Origin: JAEUIE01 sp047602475
Lineage (GTDB): Bacteria; Planctomycetota; Planctomycetia; Gemmatales; HRBIN36
NCBI GenBank assembly: GCA_047602475.1
Contig: JASGHE010000002.1
Coordinates: 1,178,001 to 1,242,000, forward strand
DNA: 64,000 bases
Direction of reading: 5' to 3'
The translations under genes were made by a program, and so were the position numbers. This document shows, one piece after another, positions 35,985 to 44,044 of the stretch (the stretch's first letter is position 1; each line of letters starts with the position of its first letter). The notes beneath the pieces are model-generated. The model saw only the letters and a program-made list of their open reading frames with translations, had not been told where the DNA came from and did not search any database.

Positions 35985-36686
35985 TTACTTCTTCCCCTTC
36001 ACCGCAGCCACCTTCCCATTGCTGCTCGACTTCTTCTTGGCAGCCGAGGGGCAGACATCGTGCATCGGGCAGGCAGAGTGCTTGGGATTGACCGCATGGC
36101 AATAATCCTGTGCCACCATCGTCAGCGCCTCTGCGACGGCGATCCCCTTGTTCTTGGGGATCAGGTTCTCCATGGTCGTCTGTGCCGATTCGAGGTCTGC
36201 ATCTTCTTCCACTAACTCCAGTCGTTTCAAACAGCGAAGCACATCATTATCAATCGGCATCGCATGCCCATCCATGCTGTGCCGCAGAACGTGGGCCACC
36301 ATGAACGACGAAGAACCACGATAGCGTTCGAGCTGCTTCTGAGCCTGCTTCAGTCCCTTCTTGTGCAGCGATTCGAGATCGAACGAATAGGTCGTCTCGA
36401 AGACTTCCTGCAGGATCGAGATGATCCGCTCCGCCCGATTCATGTTGTTGGGCAGTTCACGCAGGGCACGGGCTACTTCCCGGGCAGCGCTGACACGTAC
36501 TTCATTCAGATCGAAGAACGATTCTTCCAGCTTCTTGAACGCTGCATCCGCCTCTTCCCGGGACGTGCCTTCCCGGCAGATGGCGTACAACATCCGCTTC
36601 ACCACATCCAACTGAGGCGGCTCATCGACCTTCTTCACCAGCGAACTCAGCTTGGCGACAACCTTCTGCTTTAGGGCGGAGGACAT
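35985..36686 (-). CDS. Endonuclease III-like (HhH-GPD) protein with altered active site
   Basis: 233 residues of the Nth/MutY base-excision fold. The helix-hairpin-helix region is YRGSSSFMVAHVLRHSM (residues 122-138) and the catalytic aspartate is Asp146 in MPIDNDVLRCLKRL. The catalytic lysine of endonuclease III (GxGxK) is replaced: the hairpin reads GSSSF, with Phe128 there. The C-terminal Fe-S loop reads Cys196-x6-His203-x2-Cys206-x5-Cys212, so His takes the place of the second cysteine. The tail is Lys/Ser-rich. It may be a monofunctional glycosylase or a DNA-binding relative. It overlaps rbfA by 16 bases in a three-gene operon. Confidence 0.7.
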   Translation of the reverse strand: MSSALKQKVVAKLSSLVKKVDEPPQLDVVKRMLYAICREGTSREEADAAFKKLEESFFDLNEVRVSAAREVARALRELPNNMNRAERIISILQEVFETTYSFDLESLHKKGLKQAQKQLERYRGSSSFMVAHVLRHSMDGHAMPIDNDVLRCLKRLELVEEDADLESAQTTMENLIPKNKGIAVAEALTMVAQDYCHAVNPKHSACPMHDVCPSAAKKKSSSNGKVAAVKGKK

Positions 36687-37108
36687 GCTTCTTGCTCCCT
36701 TTCCAGAGCAGGCTCATCGCCTGCTTCGGGGTGTTCGGATCCTTCCTCAGACTTCTCCTCGCCGGCAGACAGGCCTTCATCTTGAAGGAGCTTGTGTACC
36801 GACTGGCTGTTCTTCAGTCCCTTATCGATGTGGAACGACAGTGCCGGAGTATACCGCAGCTTCAGGCGGTCCGCCAGATGCCGCTGCACATATCCTGCCG
36901 AGTGGTTCAGACCGTACAGGCACTGCTCCACATCGGAATCGCTCCCCATGACCGAGACGTAGATCTTGGCCGACTGCAAGTCGCTGGGCACTTCGACACG
37001 AGTGACCGTCACGCCACGAATCCGTGGGTCTTGCATCTTGAACAGAATGGTCTCAGCGGCCACTTCACGGATGACTTCCGCGATCCGGGCCGGTCGATAG
37101 CTTTTCAT
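36671..37108 (-). CDS. rbfA: Ribosome-binding factor A
   Basis: 145 residues. RbfA binds the immature 30S subunit during 16S rRNA 5'-end maturation and cold adaptation. Marks: RIAEVIREVAAETILFKMQD, the GVTVTRVEVPSDLQSAKIYV strand pair and the KLRYTPALSFHIDKGL segment. A 25-residue acidic, Pro/Glu-rich tail extends the C-terminus. It lies 12 bases after the DUF503 gene, a pairing usual in the nusA-infB-rbfA region, but infB is not in this window at that place. Confidence 0.9.
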   Translation of the reverse strand: MKSYRPARIAEVIREVAAETILFKMQDPRIRGVTVTRVEVPSDLQSAKIYVSVMGSDSDVEQCLYGLNHSAGYVQRHLADRLKLRYTPALSFHIDKGLKNSQSVHKLLQDEGLSAGEEKSEEGSEHPEAGDEPALEREQEACPPP

Positions 37109-37120
37109 CTTCTGTATAAG

Positions 37121-37399
37121 TTAAGCGTCCAGCTCGAATTTGGCCAGTTCCGCCACCGGATGACTTCTCAAGGCTTCAACTATCTGTTGCATCGCCCCTT
37201 GTAAATGACTCATCTCGTTACTCACCATCGCCATGCCCAGCACCACCTGCTGCCGGTCATCCAGAAAATCGACTTCCGCAATGGAGATGTTGAACGACTG
37301 CCGCAGCTTGTCCTTGATGCTGTTCACTACCTGCCGCTTGTCCTTGAGGGACCGCGATTGGCGAAGGATCAGGTAGGCTTTGAGGGTGGAGGTGTACAT
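37121..37399 (-). CDS. DUF503 (YlxP-like) protein
   Basis: 92 residues: YTSTLKAYLILRQSRSLKDK, VVNSIKDKLRQSFNISIAEV and QVVLGMAMVSNEMSHL match the small DUF503 family, which sits beside rbfA in many bacteria. Function unproven; a ribosome-assembly link is suggested by context only. It is the first gene of the operon with rbfA and the endonuclease III-like gene. Confidence 0.85.
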   Translation of the reverse strand: MYTSTLKAYLILRQSRSLKDKRQVVNSIKDKLRQSFNISIAEVDFLDDRQQVVLGMAMVSNEMSHLQGAMQQIVEALRSHPVAELAKFELDA

Positions 37400-37471
37400 G
37401 ATCGGCTGAGAGAATCTAGGAGTTAGTAGATAGGAGACAGATGTATGATACCAGACAAGGAGTCGGCCCGG

Positions 37472-38445
37472 TCATGGACAATGTGATTCGTCGTTGGCGA
37501 GTTCTGTGATCGGGGTTACAACAAGATTACCTCGGATAATGCTATCGCAATAAGGTGCTATCTCAAAGCTGTGCCCCAATGTGCAGCGAACATCGTGTTC
37601 GATCTTACCAGCCGACGATAACAAACGAACTCGTTGCCAAGGCTGTTCCTGGTAGCCAGGCGACTCAGCTACCCACACAGATAAATTATCCGAGGCAGTG
37701 CAACTGTATGAGCTTGCTCACCGTCAGGCGTATAAGTCCAAAGCAACAGGCCACTCTCTAGGTCATATGCAGTTACTGGCCCAGATACCCAAGAAAGAAC
37801 AGCAGCAGAGTCGGTGAAAGACGCCTGCAAAATACCTCCGGTTGTTCTTGGCAAAATATGTACTTTCTTGGTCGACCTATTCTCAAGCTTGACTTCCTTC
37901 CCATTAAAGACTGCAAACGCTGGATTTCTTCCAAAAAAGACGTCGTCAAGGTTACGAAAATAGGCGTGTTCTTTTCCATTCGAAGCATTTAGTACAACCG
38001 TGTGTTTTTCACACAGGCAGTAGAGGACATCTTCATAAGCATCGTAAGACAATTGAGCTAGTTGTTTAAGATCACGACGATCCCAAACGATGCAGTCTGA
38101 TTCAAAATCATACGCTGCGATACCTGTCTTGCGTGATGCACCAGAATAAAGAATGCGGGTTGCTGAATTAACCTCCAACCGGTAACTGCCAAAATCGTAC
38201 GATGCGTTAGTAATGTTAAACCGCTTCCCATCTGAAACTCGAAGGACGCAAACTTCCGGCTTCTCATTCTTGCCAAATTGGTCAATGCCAACGGCAACAT
38301 ATGTACCGTCACGGCTGAAGCGAAATCCCTTATGCCGACCAAGATCAAGGTCCAAGTCAATTCTCGCAAAGACACTAACTACATTAATTGTAGAAGCAAA
38401 TCTATCGGTTACCTTATGTCGTAGCCGCCGCCACGATCCTGTCAT
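37472..38445 (-). CDS. Beta-propeller-like protein of unknown function, frameshifted, AT-rich
   Basis: About 323 residues if bridged. Repeating units such as GFRFSRDGTYVAVGIDQFGK, LEVNSATRILYSGASRKTGI and AAVLSWVSGPVTAYDLESG suggest WD40- or PQQ-type propeller blades. No family is recognised and there is no signal peptide. The main frame stops at 37669 after ALPRIIYL. Sequence one frame over (VWVAESPGYQEQPWQRVRL ... CTLGHSFEIAPYC) continues the pattern to 37472, so one base is probably missing near 37676. Sampled GC is about 43%, against about 62% in the next gene: perhaps acquired. Its start lies only 14 bases from the divergent regulator start, so one of the starts may be wrong. Confidence 0.5.
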
Positions 38446-38459
38446 ACCATGACACGATC

Positions 38460-39506
38460 ATGGCAACCAACAAAATCAACCACCAGCGCCTTGCCCAAGG
38501 CTGGTCGCAAGCCGAACTCGCCGAGTGCGCGGGTATCTCCCGTGCTGCCGTCAGTGCCATCGAAATGGATCGCCTCGTGCCTTCCGTCTCGACTGCACTA
38601 TCCCTGGCTGCGGTCTTTGAGTGCTCTGTCGAAGAACTTTTTGGTGCCCCTCGTCAGAATCCCTCCCACGAATGGGCCTGGCAGCCGAGCGTCAAGCCGA
38701 GCCGCTACTGGCAGGCTTCGGTGGGTCAGCGGCTGCTCAAGTACCCTGTCGAATCGACCTCAGTCTCTTCACTGCCTCACGATGGCGTTGGCGAAAGTAT
38801 GGCCAAGCTGCGGGAGGGTGACGATCCCCGCCGGACGCTGGTACTCGCTTCCTGCGATCCTGCTGCCGGGTTGCTTGCTGCCGAGTTCAACCGGGTGACT
38901 GGGTTCCGCATGATCGTACTGCAACGCTCCAGCCGCAAGGCTTTGGAACTGCTCAAGCAGGGCCTCGTCCATGCAGCAGGGATCCACTTCGCTACCGGCG
39001 ATGCGCCCGATTGCAATGAGCGTGAAGTCGAACTGACTCTGGGAAAAGATCGTTCCCATCAACTGCTCCGCCTGGCCGACTGGCAGGAAGGCCTGGCCAT
39101 TGGTCAAGGCACCGGCGTCTCCACCGTCTCCGCTGCCCTCAAGTCGAAACTCCGTTGGATCGGTCGGGAACCAGGCTCCGCTGCCAGGCAATGTCTTGAA
39201 GAGATAGCTCCGAAGAAGCCAGCTCCGAAGCGAATTGCCTTCGATCATCGAGGCGTTGCTGAAGCGATCAGACAGAGCTGGGCCGATCTGGGCATCTGCC
39301 ATCGCCTGGCTGCGGAGGAAGCGGGGTTGCAGTTCGTTCCCGTCCGCCAGGAAGGGTTCGACCTCTGCTATTCCACAGAAACCGCTGACGATCCGCGTAT
39401 GAAGGGCCTACTCCAGTTCATCCGTTCCAGCCGCTACCGCACCCTCTTCGGCGAACTGCCCGGCATCAACACCCGCCACGCCGGCGAGACCCGTAGAGTT
39501 TCCTGA
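38460..39506 (+). CDS. Cro/CI-type HTH regulator fused to a periplasmic-binding-protein-like sensor domain
   Basis: 348 residues. Residues 5-60 are an XRE/CI HTH (RLAQGWSQAELAECAGISRA ... FECSVEELFG). From about 120 the chain resembles the molybdate/substrate-binding PBP fold found in one-component regulators: RTLVLASCDPAAGLLAAEFN, LKQGLVHAAGIHFATGD and HRGVAEAIRQSWADLGICHR. Such fusions sense small molecules, often molybdate-related (inference; ligand not readable). It is followed by a small secreted protein gene after 9 bases, a possible target or partner. Confidence 0.75.
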   Translation: MATNKINHQRLAQGWSQAELAECAGISRAAVSAIEMDRLVPSVSTALSLAAVFECSVEELFGAPRQNPSHEWAWQPSVKPSRYWQASVGQRLLKYPVESTSVSSLPHDGVGESMAKLREGDDPRRTLVLASCDPAAGLLAAEFNRVTGFRMIVLQRSSRKALELLKQGLVHAAGIHFATGDAPDCNEREVELTLGKDRSHQLLRLADWQEGLAIGQGTGVSTVSAALKSKLRWIGREPGSAARQCLEEIAPKKPAPKRIAFDHRGVAEAIRQSWADLGICHRLAAEEAGLQFVPVRQEGFDLCYSTETADDPRMKGLLQFIRSSRYRTLFGELPGINTRHAGETRRVS

Positions 39507-39515
39507 GTAATCACC

Positions 39516-39911
39516 ATGACGAATCTGTTCACGCTAGCTTTCCTAGTCGTCTCCGCTGTTGCCATGCAGACAGGTGACACTGACAAACCCGTGTCACCAG
39601 CCGAAGCGATCAAACAAATCGGCAAGCCCCGCATCGTCGTCGAGATGACCGTCAAGAAAGCCAAGGAACGCTTCGAGAAACGTGGCATCCTCTTCCTCGA
39701 CTCCGAAGAAGACTTCAAGGACCCGAACAACCTCGGCGTCGCACTCTCCGCTGAGGTGGGCCAGAAGCTCAAGGAAAAAGGCATCGCTGACCTCGAAGCC
39801 TACTTCCAGGGCAAACGGATACGAGTGAGGGGCTGCGTGATGCGCTTCGAAGAACGGCCCTATCTTCCTGTGCTTGATCCTGCACAGATCACCGTGATTG
39901 AGAACAAGTAA
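39516..39911 (+). CDS. Small exported protein of unknown function
   Basis: 131 residues with a signal peptide (MTNLFTLAFLVVSAVAMQTG). The mature part IVVEMTVKKAKERFEKRGIL ... YFQGKRIRVRGCVMRFEERP suggests a small beta-barrel, perhaps OB-like, ending PAQITVIENK. No catalytic motif. Nine bases after the HTH/PBP regulator, so likely one transcript. A palindromic repeat begins 11 bases past the stop. Confidence 0.6.
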   Translation: MTNLFTLAFLVVSAVAMQTGDTDKPVSPAEAIKQIGKPRIVVEMTVKKAKERFEKRGILFLDSEEDFKDPNNLGVALSAEVGQKLKEKGIADLEAYFQGKRIRVRGCVMRFEERPYLPVLDPAQITVIENK

Positions 39912-39921
39912 GTGTTTTGTT

Positions 39922-40007
39922 CTCCCCCTTACCAAGGGGGAGTTAGAGGGGGTTGAACCTGCGATGGTAAGAACCCCACCCAACCTCCCCTTGGTAAGGG
40001 GAGGAGC
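39922..40007. repeat. CCCCTTACCAAGGGG palindromic repeat, copy 3
   Basis: Same two-armed unit as the copy at 28105, in the same orientation, with only a few differences. It ends about 30 bases before the DUF1559 start codon. Confidence 0.85.
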
Positions 40008-40038
40008 AAGAAACACAAATAACATCTGGAGTGTAAAC

Positions 40039-41010
40039 ATGCCCCGCCGACGTGGATTTACTTTGATCGAACTGCTCGTGGTAATTGCTATCATCGCCCT
40101 GTTGATGGCCATGCTGCTGCCCGCCATCCAAAAGGTGCGAGCCGCCGCTGACAAGATGAAGTGTGGCAGCAACTTGAGGCAGTTGTGCATCGCTGCTCAC
40201 AACTACCATCTCGACTATCAACGCTTTCCAGCAGGCGTCTACCTGATGCCCTTTACTACAGCCCCCAAGTTTCGTGGCATCACGCTCTTCGTCTATCTGG
40301 CTCCCTATCTGGAACAGGACAACGCTGTCAAAGGCTGGGACCTCGTTGATCCGCTGAACAACACGCAACTGCCCACGCCGGGTATTGGTTCACGGACAGC
40401 TACCATCGTAAATGTCTATTTGTGCCCATCTGATCAAATCGATACCAACCCGGTCGATACCGGCAGCAATCGTGTCTACGCCTTGACCAGTTATGGTGGC
40501 AATGGCGGCAGCCGAAGTTACGATCCACTCCTTGCTTCCAACGATGGCATCTTCTATGTCATCGGCCCCGCCTCGCAAACCATGCCCAATGGCAAGGCAC
40601 TGCGAATTGAAGCTATTAACGATGGCACCTCGCATACTGCTCTCTTCGGCGAGCGCAGCCATACCGATCCCAATAACGATGCCGCATCAGCCATCATCGT
40701 CCCACCTTCGGGGCAGTTCTTCAACAAGATGAACAACATCGGCTACTGGGCCAACTCGGGTGGGCGGCTTGCTGCGGGCGATGTCACCATGAGTGCTTAC
40801 GTGAAGATCAACTATCGTGTTCCTGATCCTTCGATTGCCACCTTTGCCGACAACGAACGGCGGGTCAATGCGTTCGGCAGCAACCATCCGGGCGGTGCCA
40901 ACTTCGTCTCCGCCGATGGCAGCGTCCGCTTCGTTCGGGATTCTATCGATATGGAAATGTTACGCCGCTACTGTGTTCGTAACGATGGACTGGTGGAAGA
41001 CCTGGACTAG
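40039..41010 (+). CDS. DUF1559 protein with prepilin-type N-terminus, copy C
   Basis: 323 residues from MPRRRGFTLIELLVVIAIIA at 40039; the open frame to 39898 only translates the repeat. DUF1559 marks: QKVRAAADKMKCGSNLRQLC, HNYHLDYQRFPAGVY and the C-terminal NHPGGANFVSADGSVRFVRD (H-x9-DG). Unlike copies A and B it has no lipoprotein gene behind it; instead its stop codon overlaps that of the convergent maf gene in the shared CTAG. Frame intact. Confidence 0.88.
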   Translation: MPRRRGFTLIELLVVIAIIALLMAMLLPAIQKVRAAADKMKCGSNLRQLCIAAHNYHLDYQRFPAGVYLMPFTTAPKFRGITLFVYLAPYLEQDNAVKGWDLVDPLNNTQLPTPGIGSRTATIVNVYLCPSDQIDTNPVDTGSNRVYALTSYGGNGGSRSYDPLLASNDGIFYVIGPASQTMPNGKALRIEAINDGTSHTALFGERSHTDPNNDAASAIIVPPSGQFFNKMNNIGYWANSGGRLAAGDVTMSAYVKINYRVPDPSIATFADNERRVNAFGSNHPGGANFVSADGSVRFVRDSIDMEMLRRYCVRNDGLVEDLD

Positions 41011-41642
41011 TATCCGAACTGCTTGAGAACGATCCCTAGCGACTCCATCGGCAACCCGATGACGTTACTGATCGTCCCCGTCTTCACTGTCAGGTACGGA
41101 TCGCCCACCGATTCGATGCCGTACCCACCCGCTTTGCCTTCCCAGACGTTGCTGGTGATGAGGTGTTCAAACTCATCATGGCTGAGGGGGCGGAAGGCGA
41201 CGTCACTCTTTTCCTGCCAGCAGAACTGCACACCATCTTCGAGCCGCCAGAGGCAGACGCCGGTCCAGAGTTCGTGGGTGGTGCCAGCCAGGCTGCCAAG
41301 GATGCGGCGAGCGTCGGCTTCATCAACAGGTTTGCCGATGATTTCACCCTTGTGCCAGACGGTGGAGTCGGCAGCCAAAACAATAGTGCTGAGTGCTGAG
41401 TCCTGAGTCCTGAGGGGGGTATGGGGTGTAAGCTGTAAGCTGTTAGCTGTCAGCTGTGAGCTAACCGCAGCTGCCTTCTGCCAGGCGAGTTCAGCCACGT
41501 AACGGCGAGGATCAGTCACGCCCTTGCCGTCGTGCTCATCGATGTTGCTGGGGAACACTTCAAACTGGTAGCCGGCTTGTTTGAGGAGTTCTCGGCGGCC
41601 GAGGGAGCCGCTGGCCAGGATCAGGCGGTGTAGCGTTGCCAT
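41007..41642 (-). CDS. maf: Maf-family nucleotide pyrophosphatase with an inserted repeat segment
   Basis: 211 residues from MATLHRLILASGSLGRRELL at 41642. Maf proteins hydrolyse (modified) nucleoside triphosphates as house-cleaning enzymes. Motifs: the ASGSLGRRELLKQAG opening, DPRRYVAELAWQKAAAV, VLAADSTVWHKGEIIGKP with the catalytic Asp, and the C-terminal EGKAGGYGIESVG. Between KAAAV and VLAAD there are about 26 extra residues (SSQLTANSLQLTPHTPLRT...) encoded by tandem heptamers. They preserve the frame, and the loop is surface-exposed in known Maf structures, so the enzyme may still work. It overlaps the upstream glycosyltransferase gene by 22 bases. Confidence 0.87.
   Translation of the reverse strand: MATLHRLILASGSLGRRELLKQAGYQFEVFPSNIDEHDGKGVTDPRRYVAELAWQKAAAVSSQLTANSLQLTPHTPLRTQDSALSTIVLAADSTVWHKGEIIGKPVDEADARRILGSLAGTTHELWTGVCLWRLEDGVQFCWQEKSDVAFRPLSHDEFEHLITSNVWEGKAGGYGIESVGDPYLTVKTGTISNVIGLPMESLGIVLKQFGY
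41385..41466 (-). repeat. Two heptamer arrays inside maf
   Basis: On the plus strand: GTGCTGA x2 then GTCCTGA x2, and five units of the GTNAGCT type (41427-41464). The second array is the same family as those at 13892 and 13981. All are translated in frame in maf. Confidence 0.75.
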
Positions 41643-42730
41643 GTGCGAAGAAGGGTATCCAAAGAGGGTAGCAGTCGTTCCGGCGACAATTCGCTCATGC
41701 AGCTCATGTGGCTGCATGTCTTGAGATAACTAGCAGCACAAGGCACACTTGTCGAGACAACTCCATTCGGTTGACCATACGGTCCGGTGCGAGTGGCGCT
41801 GGTACAGGTGAAGGGCGACAGTACCTGCTTCCCCAATGCTACAGCCAGATGCAATGGCCCGCTGTCGTTGGAGACGACCAGATCAGCGATGCTGAGAATG
41901 GCAGTCAGATCACGCAGCGAAGTCTTGCCCACGGTGGAAACGACATTGCGAGACCATTTCTTTTGATACTGTTCAGCAATGCTCGTTTCATCCGGTCCGC
42001 CGACGAGGATCGTGCTGCCAGAACTGGTCATAGTGATGTGCTGCCCGAGGATGGCGAACGATTCGACAGGCCAGCGTTTGGTCTCCCAGCGAGTGCCAAG
42101 GTTCATCATCACCCAGGGCCGGGGCAGGGCGGCGAGAGCCGCCAGCCAGCGGTTGCGTTCCTCATCCAGACTGGGGAACTTGAACTGCTTCCGCTGCTGA
42201 CCGACACCGAGTGCCTCAGCGACGAGCCAGTAGCGATCGACCGCGTGCATGTTCCACAGATCATCGGGCAGGATGGTGTTGTAGAACCATCTCGATCCTT
42301 CCCGTGCCGAGGAGAGGCCGATCTTCCACTTCGCCCCGGTCGCCTGCACCATCATGCCGCTTCGCAACAGGCCTTGTAGATCAATGACCATGTCAAACCG
42401 TCGGCGACGCAAGTCACGGAAGAACCGGGCATGATAGTCGAGGCCGCCGAGAAAATTCTTCTTCATCAGGCTGCGGTCGTAGGTCAGTACTTCGTCAAGA
42501 TCGGGATGATGCTGCAACAGGCTGGCATAGGTGGCGTTGACGATCCAGCTCAATTCCGCGTGGGGAAAGCGTTGCCTGAGAGCAGTAGCCACGGGCAAGG
42601 CATGAGCGATATCGCCCAACGCGCTCGGTTTGATGATGGCGATGCGCTGTGGTGCGATGCCGGCCAATTGCCTTTGAATCAGCTCAAGCTGCCGGTTGCG
42701 TTCATCAGGCACCAGTTTCAGTTCTGTCAT
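41621..42730 (-). CDS. ADP-heptose:LPS heptosyltransferase-like glycosyltransferase (GT9)
   Basis: 369 residues from MTELKLVPDE at 42730. GT9 marks: IAIIKPSALGDIAHALPVAT near the start (the SSMGD-type loop), ELSWIVNATYASLLQHHPDL, DMVIDLQGLLRSG, WVMMNLGTRWETKRWPVESF, the acidic VGGPDE turn, VGKTSLRDLTAILSIADLVV and SNDSGPLHLAVALGK. It transfers heptose to the LPS inner core in Gram-negatives; the acceptor in this organism is inferred. The maf gene overlaps its end by 22 bases. Confidence 0.85.
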   Translation of the reverse strand: MTELKLVPDERNRQLELIQRQLAGIAPQRIAIIKPSALGDIAHALPVATALRQRFPHAELSWIVNATYASLLQHHPDLDEVLTYDRSLMKKNFLGGLDYHARFFRDLRRRRFDMVIDLQGLLRSGMMVQATGAKWKIGLSSAREGSRWFYNTILPDDLWNMHAVDRYWLVAEALGVGQQRKQFKFPSLDEERNRWLAALAALPRPWVMMNLGTRWETKRWPVESFAILGQHITMTSSGSTILVGGPDETSIAEQYQKKWSRNVVSTVGKTSLRDLTAILSIADLVVSNDSGPLHLAVALGKQVLSPFTCTSATRTGPYGQPNGVVSTSVPCAASYLKTCSHMSCMSELSPERLLPSLDTLLRTWQRYTA

Positions 42731-42820
42731 GCGGCTCTTCCATGAGCGTGTGCTACATATTACGGCAGATAATTTCCCAGATTTACGCCGTTCGATCAAG
42801 GCGAGCCTCTGCTTGATTTT

Positions 42821-42907
42821 CTCCTCCCCTTACCAAGGGGAGGTTGGGTGGGGTTCATTCTGCTGCAAATAACGACCCCCTCTAACTCCCCCTTAGCAAG
42901 GGGGAGA
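42821..42907. repeat. CCCCTTACCAAGGGG palindromic repeat, copy 4
   Basis: CTCCTCCCCTTACCAAGGGG, GGTTGGGTGGGG, spacer, then ACCCCCTCTAACTCCCCC and AGCAAGGGGGAG. Its right end supplies the last codons of the GNAT gene. Confidence 0.85.
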
Positions 42908-43486
42908 ACCAGACCTTGCCTGAAGTCCCTGCTTCACTTTGGGCCATTCGCTATCGACCACGCTGAACATCACCGTATCCCGCCGCCGACCTGACCAGGT
43001 GTTACGATGGCAGCGAAGAAAGCCTTCTTGAACCGCCCCCAACTTCGTCACCGCAGCACGGGAACGTGTATTGATCGCATCGACACAGAACTCTACCCGA
43101 CGGATGCCCAGCGTTTCAAAGGCATAGGTCATGAGAAGCAACTTGCATTCGGGATTCACCTTGGAACCCCATTGATTATGAGCATAGAAGGTGGAACCGA
43201 TCTCCAGCCGTTGTTCATTGATGGCAATGTTGAGATAACTGGTGCTGCCGATGACCTTCTGATCGGCCTGCGAAATGACAGCGAAGGGCAGACGAGTTTC
43301 CTGTTGCATGCCCTTGATCGCATCGTACCACCAGGTGTCGAAGTATTCACCATAAGCCCGCACCACGGTCACTTCCCAGAGCCTTGGATCGTTGGCGGCT
43401 TTCTGCACGGTCTCATAGAGGTCGCTGCGCAGGGGTTCAAGGCGGATGGTCTTGCCGTTCAGGATGGCCGGATCGAGCGATTTCAT
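42893..43486 (-). CDS. GNAT-family N-acetyltransferase (RimJ/RimL-like)
   Basis: 197 residues from MKSLDPAILNGKTIRLEPL at 43486; the much longer open frame upstream is only the antisense of the fur-like gene. Acetyl-CoA fold marks: DWWY-type KGMQQETRLPFAVISQADQK, VIGSTSYLNIAINEQRLEIG, QWGSKVNPECKLLLMTYAFE (CoA loop) and RAAVTKLGAVQEGFLRCH. It probably acetylates an N-terminus or a small amine (inference). The last residues GSPPC come from a palindromic repeat. Divergent from the Fur-like regulator across a dyad. Confidence 0.8.
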   Translation of the reverse strand: MKSLDPAILNGKTIRLEPLRSDLYETVQKAANDPRLWEVTVVRAYGEYFDTWWYDAIKGMQQETRLPFAVISQADQKVIGSTSYLNIAINEQRLEIGSTFYAHNQWGSKVNPECKLLLMTYAFETLGIRRVEFCVDAINTRSRAAVTKLGAVQEGFLRCHRNTWSGRRRDTVMFSVVDSEWPKVKQGLQARSGSPPC

Positions 43487-43496
43487 ACTCTGCTCC

Positions 43497-43513
43497 TTGT
43501 ACTGTTGGTACAA
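43497..43513. promoter_or_regulatory. Dyad TTGTAC-N5-GTACAA, putative operator
   Basis: Perfect 6-bp dyad with a 5-base centre, placed in the 63-base gap between the divergent GNAT and Fur-like starts. A likely binding site for the Fur-family protein itself. Confidence 0.5.
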
Positions 43514-43549
43514 TATGAGATCAGATGCTACCCAGGCAGTCGCCAAGGA

Positions 43550-44044
43550 ATGCAGCGCATGCTGACGCCGATCAAAGTCGCCCACACTCCCGAAGACAAG
43601 TTTCGAGAGTACCTCGCCAGTCGTTCCAAGCCGCAGCGGTTCACGGTATCTCAGCGGGACTTGATTCAGTACATCTTCCGGCAGCATCAACACTTCGATG
43701 CGGAAGAACTCTGCGCCGCTGCCAGCAAGGAAGGCCTGCAAGCCAGCCGGGCGACGATCTATCGCACCCTGACCAAGCTCGTCGAAGCGGGGCTGCTGCG
43801 AAGAGTGCCGCTCGGTGAACGGGTCGTCTACGATCATGACTATGGCTACCCACAACATGCCCATCTCCATTGCACCCAATGCAGCAAGATGATCGAAGTG
43901 ACGAGCAACGAACTCGAATCGCTCGTGCCCATCCTTGCCGGCAAGCAGCAGTTCCACGCCAGCAGCTACAACCTCGTCGTCCGTGGCATCTGTCATGAAT
44001 GCAACCGTGCAAGAACCATGAAGCGAAGACTTGACCTCATCTAG
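43550..44044 (+). CDS. Fur-family metalloregulator
   Basis: 164 residues from the ATG at 43550 preceded by AAGGA; the ATG at 43559 is possible. Winged-helix part: RFTVSQRDLIQYIFRQHQHF, ASKEGLQASRATIYRTLTKL. The dimerisation/metal part has HAHLHCTQCSKMIEV and GICHEC, the two CxxC pairs of a structural zinc site. The longer open frame to 43007 is antisense to the GNAT gene. Whether it senses iron, zinc or peroxide cannot be told. A candidate operator lies in its promoter. Confidence 0.87.
   Translation: MQRMLTPIKVAHTPEDKFREYLASRSKPQRFTVSQRDLIQYIFRQHQHFDAEELCAAASKEGLQASRATIYRTLTKLVEAGLLRRVPLGERVVYDHDYGYPQHAHLHCTQCSKMIEVTSNELESLVPILAGKQQFHASSYNLVVRGICHECNRARTMKRRLDLI

Noticed and set aside
39898..40038. 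Upstream extension of DUF1559 copy C
   Set aside because: It translates the palindromic repeat; the prepilin-type start is at 40039.
43007..43549. N-terminal extension of the Fur-like reading frame
   Set aside because: It is antisense to the GNAT gene; a ribosome binding site precedes the ATG at 43550.
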